Below the pieces are notes generated by a model, which was not told the origin of the DNA, did not search any database, and saw nothing but the letters and a program-made list of their open reading frames with translations. The translations under genes were made by a program, and so were the position numbers. A DNA stretch of 15,742 nucleotides from Tessaracoccus flavescens (GTDB lineage: Bacteria > Actinomycetota > Actinomycetes > Propionibacteriales > Propionibacteriaceae), in assembly GCA_020741375.1 (NCBI GenBank), contig DYZF01000284.1, forward strand, positions 1 to 15,742, written 5' to 3'. Below are positions 1 to 7,300 of the stretch, one piece after another. Position 1 is the first letter of the stretch. Every line of letters begins with the position of its first letter.

Positions 1-2352
1 CATGGCTTTGAGGCCGTCGGTGCAGCTCGTCGCGTCGCAGACCACCGTGAGGTTGCGGCGCTTCCCGAACTTGTGGAAGACCTTGTCGCGCATGGTCTCG
101 TACCCGGTGGTGAGCCCCTTGGCCCGCCACGGCGAGCCGCAGCACAGGCCCGACGCGTCGAGCAGTTGCACCGGCACCTCGGTGCGATTGCACAGTTCGT
201 TGAACGCGGAGAACACGCCCTGGCCTTCGGCGCCGAACATCGTCTGCAGGCAGGAAGGGAAGTAGGCCGCGACCCCGCCCGCCCGCCGTCGATCTCGACG
301 CTTCGGCCGACGGCGCAGGCCCGAGCCCTTGGGCAGTGATTCGTCATAGTTCGGGACGGCATCCTCGCCCAGAGCGCGACGCCCCAGCCTGGTTGCGACC
401 CCGGCCAGCGGCCCCGTCGATTTCGCCATGGTTAGCGCCGCCGACCCCAGACGGGTGGCCAGCCCCCACGTCTTCGCTGCCTGATTCCATGCAGATTTCT
501 CGACGCCGTCCTGATCCTCGGCGCGCTGCCGCCGCACCAAATCGGCCGTGTTGATGCCCAGCGGGCAGGCGACGGCGCACATGCCGCCGGTGGAGCACGT
601 CTCGACGGCCTCGTACGGGTAGTCCTCCATGACGGCCTTGACGAGCCGTCGATCCGAGGCGCGGCCGGCGAGTTCGCGGCGCAGCACGATCCGCTCGCGG
701 GGAGTGAGGGTCAGATCGCGCGAGGGGCAGCCCGATTCGCAGAACCCGCACTCGATGCACCTGTCCACTTCGGGCTCGATCGTTGGCATGAGCTTGAGGT
801 GCTGCAGATGCTCGTCGGGGTCGTCGGTGATGATGACGCCGGGGTTCATGACGCCCGCCGGGTCGAACAGGTGCTTGATCTCGCGCATGACGTCGTACAG
901 CTCGTCGCCGTACTGCTGCTGCAGGAAGGGCGCCATCGCGCGACCGGTGCCGTGCTCGGCCTTCAGCACGCCGCCGCGGCGCAGCACTTGGCGGACGAGG
1001 TCGCGGCAGAACTTGCGGTACCGCAGCAGGCCGGCTGGTTCGTCGAAGCGTTCGCTGAGCAGGAAGTGGATGTTGCCGTCGCGGGCGTGGGCGAAGATCG
1101 GCACCTCGAGGATGTCGTATCCGTTGCGGGTGAACAGCTCGTCGAGCGCCTCGCACATCTCGGCGAACTTCTCCAGCGGCACGCAGATGTCTTCGAGCAG
1201 GGTGGTGGTGCCCGACGGCCGTGTGCCCGCGACCAGCGCGTAGAGGCTGCGCCGCAACTCCACCAGCGCCCGCCGTTGCTCCGGGTCCGTGGTCAGCTCC
1301 ACGCGGCCGACGACGTCCAGCCCCTCCAGCGCCGCCGTCGCCTCGCCGATGCGGGTCCGCAGCGATGCGTCGTCCAACTCGTGCAGTTCGACCAGCAGGG
1401 CTGCCTGCGTCGTGAGCTGGGCGTCGCGCAGGATCGACGGCGCGTCCGGGCGGTGCTGCACCACCCGCAGGGCCGCGACATCGATCAGTTCAATCGCCTC
1501 GAAGCCCTGCTCCACCAGCGGCTCGACGGCGGACGCTGCTGACACCAAATCTGGGAAGAGCGCGAGCGCCGCCGCGGTGTGTGTGGCGAGCGGGACGGTG
1601 CGGAAGGTGGCCTCGGCGACGAAGCCGAGCGTGCCCTCGCTGCCGATCAGGAGGTGGGGGATGATGTCCACCGGGCGGTGGAACTCGAGCAGCGCGTTGA
1701 CCCCGTAGCCCATGGTGTTCTTGATTGAGAACAGCCGGTTGATCTGCGCGATGGATTCCGGGTTGGTGCGGAGCCGCTTGCGCAGCATGTGGAGCCCGCC
1801 CACTAGGCGTCGCTCCTCGAGCCGAAGCGTGATGTCGGCGGAATCGTCAGCCGTGTCGACGACGCGGCCGCTCGGCAGGACGAACACCATGGATTCCAAG
1901 GTGGTGTAGCTGTTGTGCTCGATGCCCGCGAGCATGCCGCTGGAGTTGTTGGCGATGATGCCGCCGATGGTGCAGGCGATTTCGCTGGTGGGGTCTGGCC
2001 CGAGGCGGCGCCCGTAGCGGCGGAGCCGTGCGTTGACCGACGCCAAGGTTGCGCCTGCCCCGGCACGGACGCGGAGGCCGTCGTCGAGCACCTCCACATG
2101 GCGGAAGTTCTGCCGGGTGTCCACCATGATCGAATCGGTGACCGCCTGCCCGCACAGGCTGGTGCCGCCCGCCCGGAACGTGATGGGGGTGCGGTTGCGG
2201 GCCGCGTCGCGCATGATCTGGGCGACGTCGTCGACGGTGCTGGGCGTCAGGACCGACCGCGGCGTGAGCAGGAAGTGGGAGGCGTCGTGAGCCTTGGCGA
2301 GCCGGGTGATGACGCGGTCGTCGCGTGTGACTGTGCCAGCCGCGTTTCCCAC
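1..2352 (-). CDS. FAD-binding and Fe-S-binding D-2-hydroxyacid (D-lactate-like) dehydrogenase, C-terminus beyond left edge
   Basis: The protein probably oxidises a D-2-hydroxyacid such as D-lactate or 2-hydroxyglutarate and passes electrons through Fe-S clusters to quinone. The reading frame is open from a GTG at 2352 to the window edge, giving 784 residues; relatives are roughly 930-1000, so about 150 or more are missing. An FAD-binding PCMH-type domain comes first, with RAGGTSL at 60-66 and CTIGGIIANNSSGM at 127-140. The FAD-oxidase C-terminal domain follows, with EHGTGR at 466-471. Next is a ferredoxin segment with C532, C535, C538 and C542, then a second cluster of C586, C592 and C596 each in the family spacing. 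A CCG-type domain contains YFPSC near 701 and CCG at 737-739. An Arg-rich stretch (RRRPKRRDRRR, about 682-692) sits before the CCG domain. No strong Shine-Dalgarno precedes the GTG, so the start is tentative. Substrate cannot be assigned from sequence. Confidence 0.9.
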   Translation of the reverse strand, partial: MGNAAGTVTRDDRVITRLAKAHDASHFLLTPRSVLTPSTVDDVAQIMRDAARNRTPITFRAGGTSLCGQAVTDSIMVDTRQNFRHVEVLDDGLRVRAGAGATLASVNARLRRYGRRLGPDPTSEIACTIGGIIANNSSGMLAGIEHNSYTTLESMVFVLPSGRVVDTADDSADITLRLEERRLVGGLHMLRKRLRTNPESIAQINRLFSIKNTMGYGVNALLEFHRPVDIIPHLLIGSEGTLGFVAEATFRTVPLATHTAAALALFPDLVSAASAVEPLVEQGFEAIELIDVAALRVVQHRPDAPSILRDAQLTTQAALLVELHELDDASLRTRIGEATAALEGLDVVGRVELTTDPEQRRALVELRRSLYALVAGTRPSGTTTLLEDICVPLEKFAEMCEALDELFTRNGYDILEVPIFAHARDGNIHFLLSERFDEPAGLLRYRKFCRDLVRQVLRRGGVLKAEHGTGRAMAPFLQQQYGDELYDVMREIKHLFDPAGVMNPGVIITDDPDEHLQHLKLMPTIEPEVDRCIECGFCESGCPSRDLTLTPRERIVLRRELAGRASDRRLVKAVMEDYPYEAVETCSTGGMCAVACPLGINTADLVRRQRAEDQDGVEKSAWNQAAKTWGLATRLGSAALTMAKSTGPLAGVATRLGRRALGEDAVPNYDESLPKGSGLRRRPKRRDRRRAGGVAAYFPSCLQTMFGAEGQGVFSAFNELCNRTEVPVQLLDASGLCCGSPWRAKGLTTGYETMRDKVFHKFGKRRNLTVVCDATSCTDGLKAM

Positions 2353-2423
2353 ATCGTTCAGCCTAGCGACACTGAGGTCCCGCCGTTGGCCGGTCCGGGT
2401 GAGGCGGCCCAGCCTGCAGCCGA

Positions 2424-2449
2424 ATTAGCTGCTAATCTGTCTGGGCAAC
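2424..2449 (+). promoter_or_regulatory. Putative tRNA-Gly promoter -10 with overlapping palindrome
   Basis: A TAATCT hexamer at 2433-2438 lies 11 bases before the tRNA 5' end, a suitable place for a -10 box with a short leader. No convincing -35 is visible. A perfect palindrome, ATTAGC-T-GCTAAT (2424-2436), overlaps this box and could be chance or an operator. Confidence 0.35.
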
Positions 2450-2523
2450 GCGGGCGTAGCTCAATGGTAGAGCGTCAGCTTCCCAAGCTGAACACGCGGG
2501 TTCGATTCCCGTCGCCCGCTCCA
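2450..2523 (+). tRNA. tRNA-Gly, anticodon CCC
   Basis: The 74 bases fold as a complete cloverleaf with CCA encoded at 2521-2523. The acceptor stem pairs GCGGGCG (2450-2456) with CGCCCGC. The D arm is GCTC/GAGC around AATGGTA. The anticodon stem is TCAGC/GCTGA around the loop TTCCCAA, giving anticodon CCC, which reads GGG. The variable loop is four bases. The T arm has the loop TTCGATT with one G-U in its stem. The discriminator base is T. It stands alone, between the divergent dehydrogenase and the convergent PAP2 gene. Confidence 0.97.
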
Positions 2524-2525
2524 AC

Positions 2526-2568
2526 GCAATCGGCCCTAGTCATCACACAGATGGCTAGGGCCGATTGC
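2526..2568. terminator. Hairpin terminator shared by tRNA-Gly and the convergent PAP2 gene
   Basis: A 14-bp perfect stem (GCAATCGGCCCTAG with CTAGGGCCGATTGC) continues inward through one G-U and three more pairs to a 7-base loop. It starts three bases after the tRNA CCA end, and the + side is followed by a short T-rich stretch (TCTTTGC). The stop of the oppositely oriented PAP2 gene is 15 bases away, so the hairpin can terminate both transcripts. Confidence 0.75.
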
Positions 2569-2582
2569 TCTTTGCTGAGGGT

Positions 2583-3329
2583 CTAGGCGGCGGAGGCCTC
2601 CTCGCGCACGTCGCGGACCATCCAGTACGTCCGGTGCGCCAAGATCACCACCGCGGCCCACGCCAAGCCGATGGCGAACGCAGCCAGCACGTCGGTCATC
2701 CAGTGGTGGCCGAGGAACACGCGCGAGAGCCCCATCGCGATCACGAACAGCACGCCCAAGATGGAGACGGCAATCTTGATCAACCGGTTGTCGAGGGCCA
2801 GCCACGCGAGGTAGACGAGGATCGTGATGATCGCCGTCGCGTTGAGGGTGTGGCCGGACGGGAACGACGGCGAAGTCTCGAACGGCGGCACCGCATCGAG
2901 CTGGTCCGGGCGAGCGCGACCGATGGCCAGCTTGCCCACCGTCGTGATCAGCAGCGATCCCGCCGCCACCCCGACGATCAGGATGGTCGCGCGCCACGTC
3001 CGCGACTTCCAGGAGAAGAACGCCAAGGCCAGCAGCGCGATGATCGGCATGCCGATGACCCCGCCGAGATTGGTGAAATTGGTCACGGCCGCGTCCCAGA
3101 ACGGAGTCCGCATGGCCTTGAACGCCTCAAGAACTGGGCGGTCGAAGGCGGCGGCGCCGTCGTTCTCCGCGACCCCTTCGTAGATTTCGGCGGCGATCGC
3201 AGCCAGCCCGGCGACAACCGCGGCCCCGACGGCCAGCATGATCCACATGGCCGTGTAGGGGCCGAGCCAGTCCGAGACTCGGCGTGCTCCACGGCGGGCG
3301 AGGTCGGTGGCGGTGCGCAGCAAACTCAC
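2583..3329 (-). CDS. PAP2-family membrane phosphatase, probable polyprenyl (undecaprenyl) pyrophosphate phosphatase
   Basis: This 248-residue integral membrane phosphatase has all three PAP2 signature blocks: K133-x6-R140-P141, PSGH at 157-160 and S202-R203-x5-H209-x3-D213. H160 and H209 are the expected acid/base and nucleophile. Hydrophobic segments fit about six TM helices (near 28-48, 92-106, 114-131, 164-179, 183-201 and 215-231). Known relatives (BcrC, PgpB) remove a phosphate from undecaprenyl pyrophosphate or phosphatidylglycerol phosphate on the outer face of the membrane. The start is a GTG at 3329 inside a 4-base GTGA overlap with the upstream DUF368 gene, so the two are translationally coupled. 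That partner, a polyprenyl-phosphate flippase family, favours an undecaprenyl pyrophosphate substrate. Another lipid phosphate remains possible. Confidence 0.9.
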   Translation of the reverse strand: MSLLRTATDLARRGARRVSDWLGPYTAMWIMLAVGAAVVAGLAAIAAEIYEGVAENDGAAAFDRPVLEAFKAMRTPFWDAAVTNFTNLGGVIGMPIIALLALAFFSWKSRTWRATILIVGVAAGSLLITTVGKLAIGRARPDQLDAVPPFETSPSFPSGHTLNATAIITILVYLAWLALDNRLIKIAVSILGVLFVIAMGLSRVFLGHHWMTDVLAAFAIGLAWAAVVILAHRTYWMVRDVREEASAA

Positions 3330-4297
3330 TGCTTGGCCGCAACCTCGATGGGGTTCTCGTCCCCGTCGTCGGTGACGTTGTCGATGGCCTCACGCTCGTC
3401 GGAGTACTTGTCCTCGACGCGCGAGAACAGGTAGGACGCAACGGTGCCGACGATCAGCATCGCAACCGCGAACAGGATGCCGGTGGTCATGGTGAGGCCG
3501 TGGGCGGCGAGCTGCTCGGACGTGAACGCCGGGAACACCTGCGTGGGGAACAGAGCCACCGACGAACCGATCACCATGCCCAGGATGAAGTGGAACGCGT
3601 GCGCGTAGTAGCGGTCGAACAGCCACGCAGCGCCCTTCGCCAGCAGCAGCACGCACAGCACCACGCCGATGAACAGCGGGATGATGACGGCGAAATCGAG
3701 TTCCTTGATACCGCCGGCCATCTTGTCGTAGAGGCCGAAGTAGATGAGGAAGTTCGACGGCGACATGCCCGGAACGATCACGCCCAGGCCGATGAGAGCG
3801 CCGGACCCGATCCACACCGGGATGCTCGGCTCCACCTGCACCAGCGTCTGCTCGCCCGCCAGCATCAGCGCGAAGATCAGGACAGCAGCGATCACCATCG
3901 TGATGAGGTGAGCGACGGTGCGGCCGTGCTTCCCCGCGGTGCGGTACAGCGACGGGAACGTGCCGACGACGAAGCCGATGAACAGGCAGATGAACTGGGC
4001 CGCGTAGGAATCGAAGGCCGCCTTGACCAGCACCGAGAACGCGAAGATACCGATGGCCACGCCGATGCCCACAGGGATGAAGTACATGACGTTCTTCACG
4101 AAGTTGCGGCGGATGTTCGCCAGGAACCGGATCAGCGGATCGTAGAGCTTGAAGATGACGGCCAGCACGCCGCCGGACAGGCCGGGAAGGATGGCGCCCA
4201 CGCCCACGGCGATGCCCTTCAGCAGCCGGACGAACCAGCGCCCAGGGCTATCTGGTCGAAGGACCTCGGACGAGGTGGGGGTGGGGTCGTGTGCCAT
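3326..4297 (-). CDS. popT: DUF368 (PopT-family) polyprenyl-phosphate translocase
   Basis: The 323-residue hydrophobic protein matches the DUF368 family. A short polar N-terminus (1-20) is followed by about eight to nine membrane segments. Two repeated loops, ILPGLSGG (36-43) and VIVPGMSPS (173-181), are the family signature and suggest an internal duplication. The C-terminal tail (about 292-323) is acidic and soluble. DUF368 proteins were shown in 2023 to be PopT transporters, which return undecaprenyl phosphate from the outer to the inner leaflet for reuse in peptidoglycan and other envelope polymers; the DedA-type UptA family does the same job. The ATG at 4297 has only weak Shine-Dalgarno-like sequence (AGGCAGAG) upstream. 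The gene is first in an operon with the overlapping PAP2 phosphatase. The family call is firm; the substrate is by homology. Confidence 0.88.
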   Translation of the reverse strand: MAHDPTPTSSEVLRPDSPGRWFVRLLKGIAVGVGAILPGLSGGVLAVIFKLYDPLIRFLANIRRNFVKNVMYFIPVGIGVAIGIFAFSVLVKAAFDSYAAQFICLFIGFVVGTFPSLYRTAGKHGRTVAHLITMVIAAVLIFALMLAGEQTLVQVEPSIPVWIGSGALIGLGVIVPGMSPSNFLIYFGLYDKMAGGIKELDFAVIIPLFIGVVLCVLLLAKGAAWLFDRYYAHAFHFILGMVIGSSVALFPTQVFPAFTSEQLAAHGLTMTTGILFAVAMLIVGTVASYLFSRVEDKYSDEREAIDNVTDDGDENPIEVAAKQ

Positions 4298-4344
4298 GAA
4301 TGCGCTCTGCCTGTCGTTGGGGAATCGACGACAACCCTAAGCCG

Positions 4345-4375
4345 CGGGGCGCCGTCGCCCCAAAAATCCGCCCCG
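4345..4375. other. Two mutually exclusive GC hairpins between the HAD gene and popT
   Basis: GGGGCG (4346-4351) pairs with CGCCCC (4356-4361) around a 4-base loop. Alternatively CGGGGCG (4345-4351) pairs with CGCCCCG (4369-4375). On the minus strand this lies after the HAD stop and about 50 bases before the popT start. It may be a terminator for the HAD transcript or part of the popT leader. The run of Ts lies between the arms rather than after them, so it is not a textbook terminator. Confidence 0.4.
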
Positions 4376-4401
4376 AAAACAGAGCGTGGTTCGACGGCGA
4401 G

Positions 4402-5055
4402 TCAGACCATCCGGGCCAGCGGGAGCACCTCGCTGGCGTGGTCGACGACGACGTCGGCCCCCGCATCCAGCAGTTCCTGACGGCGAGCCGCGCCGGTGGT
4501 GATGCCCATGGCCCGCATGCCCGCGGCCTTCGCCATCTCCATGTCGGTGAGGGCGTCGCCGACGTACCACGTCTGCGCGGCCTCGGCCCCGAGCCGATCG
4601 AGGCCGAGGACGGCCGCGTCGGGTGCCGGCTTGCCGTTGGCGACATCGTCGGTGGAGATGACCGTGTCGAAGAGGCCATCGAGGCCGGCGTTTCTCAGCA
4701 GGTGCGTGGCGGTGGCGGTGGCCTTCGCGGTGACGATGCCGACGGCGAACCCGTCAGCCCGGAGATCCTCCAACATCGCGTGCACGCCGGGCAGTACCAG
4801 TTCGGCGCCCGCCGACTCCACCTCCGCGTCGGCAGCCACCCGGTACTCGGCGATGATCCGCTCCAACTGGGCGTCGTCGTCGAAATCGTGCAGCGCACGG
4901 AACGCCACCTCGGTCGGGCGCCCGATCAGCGGGTAGACGTCCTCGGGCTGGCAGGCGATCCCGTTGTCCACCAGGGCCTGGGAGATGGTGCGGGCGATGA
5001 TCGGCACCGTGTCGGTGAGGGTGCCGTCCAGATCGAACAGAATCGCGCGAGTCAC
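4402..5055 (-). CDS. HAD-superfamily phosphatase, phosphoglycolate phosphatase-like
   Basis: This 217-residue soluble enzyme has the complete HAD catalytic set: D8-L-D10-G-T (motif I, nucleophile D8 and acid/base D10), T109 (motif II), K142 in GKPAPD (motif III) and G166-D167-x3-D171 (motif IV). Residues about 16-85 form the small helical C1 cap typical of the Gph/PpaX group. Likely substrates are small phosphate monoesters such as phosphoglycolate, or pyrophosphate; the sequence does not decide. The start is GTG at 5055, preceded closely by GGAG. A GC-rich hairpin (5072-5105) sits just upstream, separating it from the GNAT gene. It may share a transcript with that gene through read-through. 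Confidence 0.9.
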   Translation of the reverse strand: MTRAILFDLDGTLTDTVPIIARTISQALVDNGIACQPEDVYPLIGRPTEVAFRALHDFDDDAQLERIIAEYRVAADAEVESAGAELVLPGVHAMLEDLRADGFAVGIVTAKATATATHLLRNAGLDGLFDTVISTDDVANGKPAPDAAVLGLDRLGAEAAQTWYVGDALTDMEMAKAAGMRAMGITTGAARRQELLDAGADVVVDHASEVLPLARMV

Positions 5056-5071
5056 GTCTCCAGAGTAGCCA

Positions 5072-5105
5072 CGAGGGCGGGCGCCGACGTCGACACCCGC
5101 CCTCG
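5072..5105 (-). terminator. Hairpin between the GNAT gene and the HAD gene
   Basis: CGAGGGCGGG (5072-5081) pairs perfectly with CCCGCCCTCG (5096-5105) around a 14-base loop. It begins eight bases after the GNAT stop and ends 16 bases before the HAD start, close to the HAD ribosome binding site. No T-run follows, so it may act as a high-GC terminator or as an attenuating structure for the downstream gene. Confidence 0.6.
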
Positions 5106-5112
5106 CCCGCTG

Positions 5113-6168
5113 TCAGGAGCGCTTCAGCTCGAACCCGCCCTCGACGAGGATGGGATAGAACCCCAGCGCCTCGTTGACGGCCAGCATGTGCCGGTTCTCT
5201 TCCGCGTTCCACGTGACGATCGAGGTCGCCGTCGGCACCGCCTCGCGAACCTGGATCAGGTTGGCGGCCTTCACCGCCATGCCGAGCCGGTGCCCCCGAT
5301 GGTCGCGGGCCACGACGGTGTCCCACTGGTCGACGAACGCCTCCGGGTTGGAGCGGTCCACCATGAGCTCGTTGACCGCGACGATGTCGCCGCTGGGAAC
5401 GTGTCGGATGGCGGTGCGGAAATAGCGGAAGGTCAACACCCGCTCCTCCTCGATCCGACGCAGCCGGTCAACGTCCCACGAGCTCTGCACCACCGTGAGA
5501 TCGCCGTTCGGGGTGTCCGAGTACATGAGCTCGCGCAGCTTGGCCAGGCCGGCCAGCATCGGCTCGTCGGCCACACCCTCCCACGCGACCACCTCGTAGT
5601 CGGCTCCCGCGACTGCCTGCGCCTCCTTCAGCGCCACCACCGGATCGATGAGGGGCGCGTCGAAGTCATACCGGCTGACCCGCTCGACGATGCCCAGCGT
5701 CATGCCGTTGCGGAGCGCGAGCTTGGTGGCCGGGTGATCCGACGGCACCGCACCGGAACCCGACGGCGGCTTGAGGCGGTTGTGCTCGCCCGGCGGGGGC
5801 ATAAGGCTCCAGCCGGAATACACCTCGAAGTCGGGGGCTTCGCTGCGGACGTGATCGGCCAACGCCTGCGCAATGCCGCGACCCCGAAACTCGGGCAGCA
5901 CCTGGATGTAGACGTGCGCCTGGTTGGGGCTGTCCACCCGGTTGGAGCGGATCGACGCGCTGCCGGCGGCGACGCCGTCGACGGTGGCGAGGAAGCGGCG
6001 GATGTCGTTCTCGGTGTCGGCCTTCGCGGCGCGCAGCGACGCCTCAGGGGACGTCCACCACTGGTTGCCGCCGATCATCTCGGCGTCGCAGACGCTGGTG
6101 ATGCGGTGGAGTTCGAGCCAGAGGCCTTCGGGCGCATCGGGCAGGGGGATTTCGTGAATGGTGATCAT
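5113..6168 (-). CDS. Tandem-domain GNAT-family N-acetyltransferase
   Basis: The 351-residue protein carries two GNAT folds. The N-terminal one has the acetyl-CoA binding motif A in VLPEFRGRGIAQAL (90-103). The C-terminal one has a matching V-A-R-D-H-R-G-H-R-L-G-M-A at 286-298 and an N-x-x-M-L-A-V-N-E-A-L-G-F segment (325-337) typical of GNAT motif B. The acceptor substrate is unknown. Two-domain GNAT proteins of this type are common in actinobacteria and include mycothiol synthase MshD, but I see nothing that specifically identifies MshD. The second domain's HRGHRLG fits the R/Q-x-x-G-x-G/A pattern less well at some positions than the first, so one domain may be less active. The start is ATG 6168; the Shine-Dalgarno is weak. 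A hairpin follows the stop. Confidence 0.85.
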   Translation of the reverse strand: MITIHEIPLPDAPEGLWLELHRITSVCDAEMIGGNQWWTSPEASLRAAKADTENDIRRFLATVDGVAAGSASIRSNRVDSPNQAHVYIQVLPEFRGRGIAQALADHVRSEAPDFEVYSGWSLMPPPGEHNRLKPPSGSGAVPSDHPATKLALRNGMTLGIVERVSRYDFDAPLIDPVVALKEAQAVAGADYEVVAWEGVADEPMLAGLAKLRELMYSDTPNGDLTVVQSSWDVDRLRRIEEERVLTFRYFRTAIRHVPSGDIVAVNELMVDRSNPEAFVDQWDTVVARDHRGHRLGMAVKAANLIQVREAVPTATSIVTWNAEENRHMLAVNEALGFYPILVEGGFELKRS

Positions 6169-6322
6169 GCGATGAGTGCTTTCAGGAGAGTGAATGAGGG
6201 CATGGTTGATCGGGGCGCCGAGCGAAGCTCAAGGCGTGGGCCGTGGCCCTGGTCACTTCCTGATGATCATGACGGAATCCTTGCACGCGACGGCGCGCGC
6301 CCGCAAGAGCCCACACATGCGA

Positions 6323-6355
6323 CGAGGGCCGCCGCACAGCGTGCGACGACCCTCG
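6323..6355 (-). terminator. Terminator hairpin after metQ
   Basis: A 15-bp stem with two G-U pairs and a 3-base loop begins 20 bases after the metQ stop (minus strand CGAGGGTCGTCGCAC with GTGCGGCGGCCCTCG). There is no clear T-tract, which is common for high-GC terminators. It marks the end of the metNIQ transcript. The remaining bases from here to 6168 must hold the GNAT promoter, but I could not pick one out. Confidence 0.75.
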
Positions 6356-6375
6356 ATCAGTGGTCAGGCTGGGGA

Positions 6376-7212
6376 TCAGCCGGGGATGACGTCCCCACCG
6401 GGCCACTCGGTCTTGATGAACTCAGCCACCTCGTCGGAGTGCAGGAGCTCGTCGAGCTTCTTCACGGCGTCGGACTCATCACCGGTGCGCCACACGAGCA
6501 TGTTGGCGTAGGGGTTGCCCGCCACCTGCTCCGAAGCGATCGCCTTGTTCGGGTCCAGACCGGCGGTCAGGATGAAGTTGGCGTTGATGACGGCGGCGTC
6601 AACCTTGGGGTCGGACACCTGCTGCACGACGACCTCGGGCTGGGTCTCCTCGAACTTGAGCCCCTTCGGGTTCTCGGCGTCGGTGAGCGACAGCACGGTG
6701 GCGTCCTCGGCGAGGCCCTCGAGGAGGCCGGCCGATTCGAGCAGCTTCAGGCCGCGGTACTGGTTCGAGACATCGTTGGTGATGACGATGGTGCCGCCGT
6801 CGGGGATGCCCGCCACGTCGGTGTGCTTCTCGGAGAGCAGCTTGAGGGGTTCGATGTGAACGCCCTCGCCGGGGGTGAATTCGTATCCCTTCTCAGCGAT
6901 CTGCGACTCGAGGTACGGCAGGTGCTGGAAGTAGTTGGCGTCCAGTTCCTTGGAGGCGAGCGCCTCGTTCGGCAGGACGTAATCGTCGAATTCCTTGATC
7001 TCGATCTCCAGCCCGGCGTCGGCGGCCAGGTTGTCGCGGATGTATTCGAGGATCTTGGCGTGCGGCACGGGGCTGGCGCCGACGACGACCTTGGCGGTCT
7101 CGCCCGCGGCGCCGGAGGTGGTGCCGGCCGGTTCTGTGGTGTCGCCGCCGCAGGCGGTGAGCGCCATGGTAGCTGCCAACGAGGCAGCAACTGCGGTCAG
7201 AATCTTGCGCAT
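6376..7212 (-). CDS. metQ: MetQ/NlpA-family methionine-binding lipoprotein
   Basis: This is the substrate-binding subunit of the methionine ABC importer, 278 residues. The start at 7212 gives a typical lipoprotein signal peptide (MRKILTAV..., hydrophobic 4-18) with lipobox LTAC and acylated C21, followed by a Thr/Gly/Glu-rich linker. The mature part has the NlpA features: VVVGASPVPHAKIL (about 42-55), the FDDY-PNEALASKELDANYFQH block, and FTPGEGVHIEPL. The frame extends farther upstream but that part overlaps no signal and is not needed. AGGA lies eight bases before the ATG. A small hairpin, ATAGG-N6-CCTAT (7211-7226), pairs this AGG with bases touching the start codon. An 88-base gap separates it from metI. 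Whether it prefers L- or D-methionine cannot be read. Confidence 0.93.
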   Translation of the reverse strand: MRKILTAVAASLAATMALTACGGDTTEPAGTTSGAAGETAKVVVGASPVPHAKILEYIRDNLAADAGLEIEIKEFDDYVLPNEALASKELDANYFQHLPYLESQIAEKGYEFTPGEGVHIEPLKLLSEKHTDVAGIPDGGTIVITNDVSNQYRGLKLLESAGLLEGLAEDATVLSLTDAENPKGLKFEETQPEVVVQQVSDPKVDAAVINANFILTAGLDPNKAIASEQVAGNPYANMLVWRTGDESDAVKKLDELLHSDEVAEFIKTEWPGGDVIPG

Positions 7213-7226
7213 AGGAGGTGTCCTAT
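7211..7226 (-). promoter_or_regulatory. Small hairpin covering the metQ ribosome binding site
   Basis: ATAGG (7211-7215) and CCTAT (7222-7226) are perfect complements with a 6-base loop. In the mRNA this stem would pair the AGGA Shine-Dalgarno with bases overlapping the ATG. Five pairs is weak, so an effect on metQ translation is only a suggestion. Confidence 0.3.
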
Positions 7227-7236
7227 CTGCTCGGGG

Positions 7237-7279
7237 CCCACAACAAGTGGACCGTTTCTTGTGTCCAGCGCGAGGCTGG
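7237..7279 (-). other. metI-metQ intergenic hairpins
   Basis: Two short stem-loops lie in the 88-base gap: CCAGC (7265-7269) with GCTGG (7275-7279), and CCAC (7238-7241) with GTGG (7247-7250), each with a 5-base loop. Such structures often stabilise the 5' end of a binding-protein message so that it exceeds the permease. No terminator T-run is seen, so the three met genes are probably one transcript. Confidence 0.35.
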
Positions 7280-7300
7280 TTTCTCCCTGGAAGGGAAGTC

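Noticed and set aside
300..560. Possible frameshift in the dehydrogenase, where other frames look long
   Set aside because: Codon-by-codon reading shows the same frame is open from 2352 to 1, with Fe-S and CCG motifs on both sides of this stretch.
2450..2523. tRNA-Gly as a site of integration
   Set aside because: No integrase, no direct repeat of the tRNA 3' end and no foreign-looking genes follow it.
5113..6168. Mycothiol synthase (mshD) for the tandem GNAT
   Set aside because: The two-domain layout fits, but I see no MshD-specific sequence, so I keep a general call.
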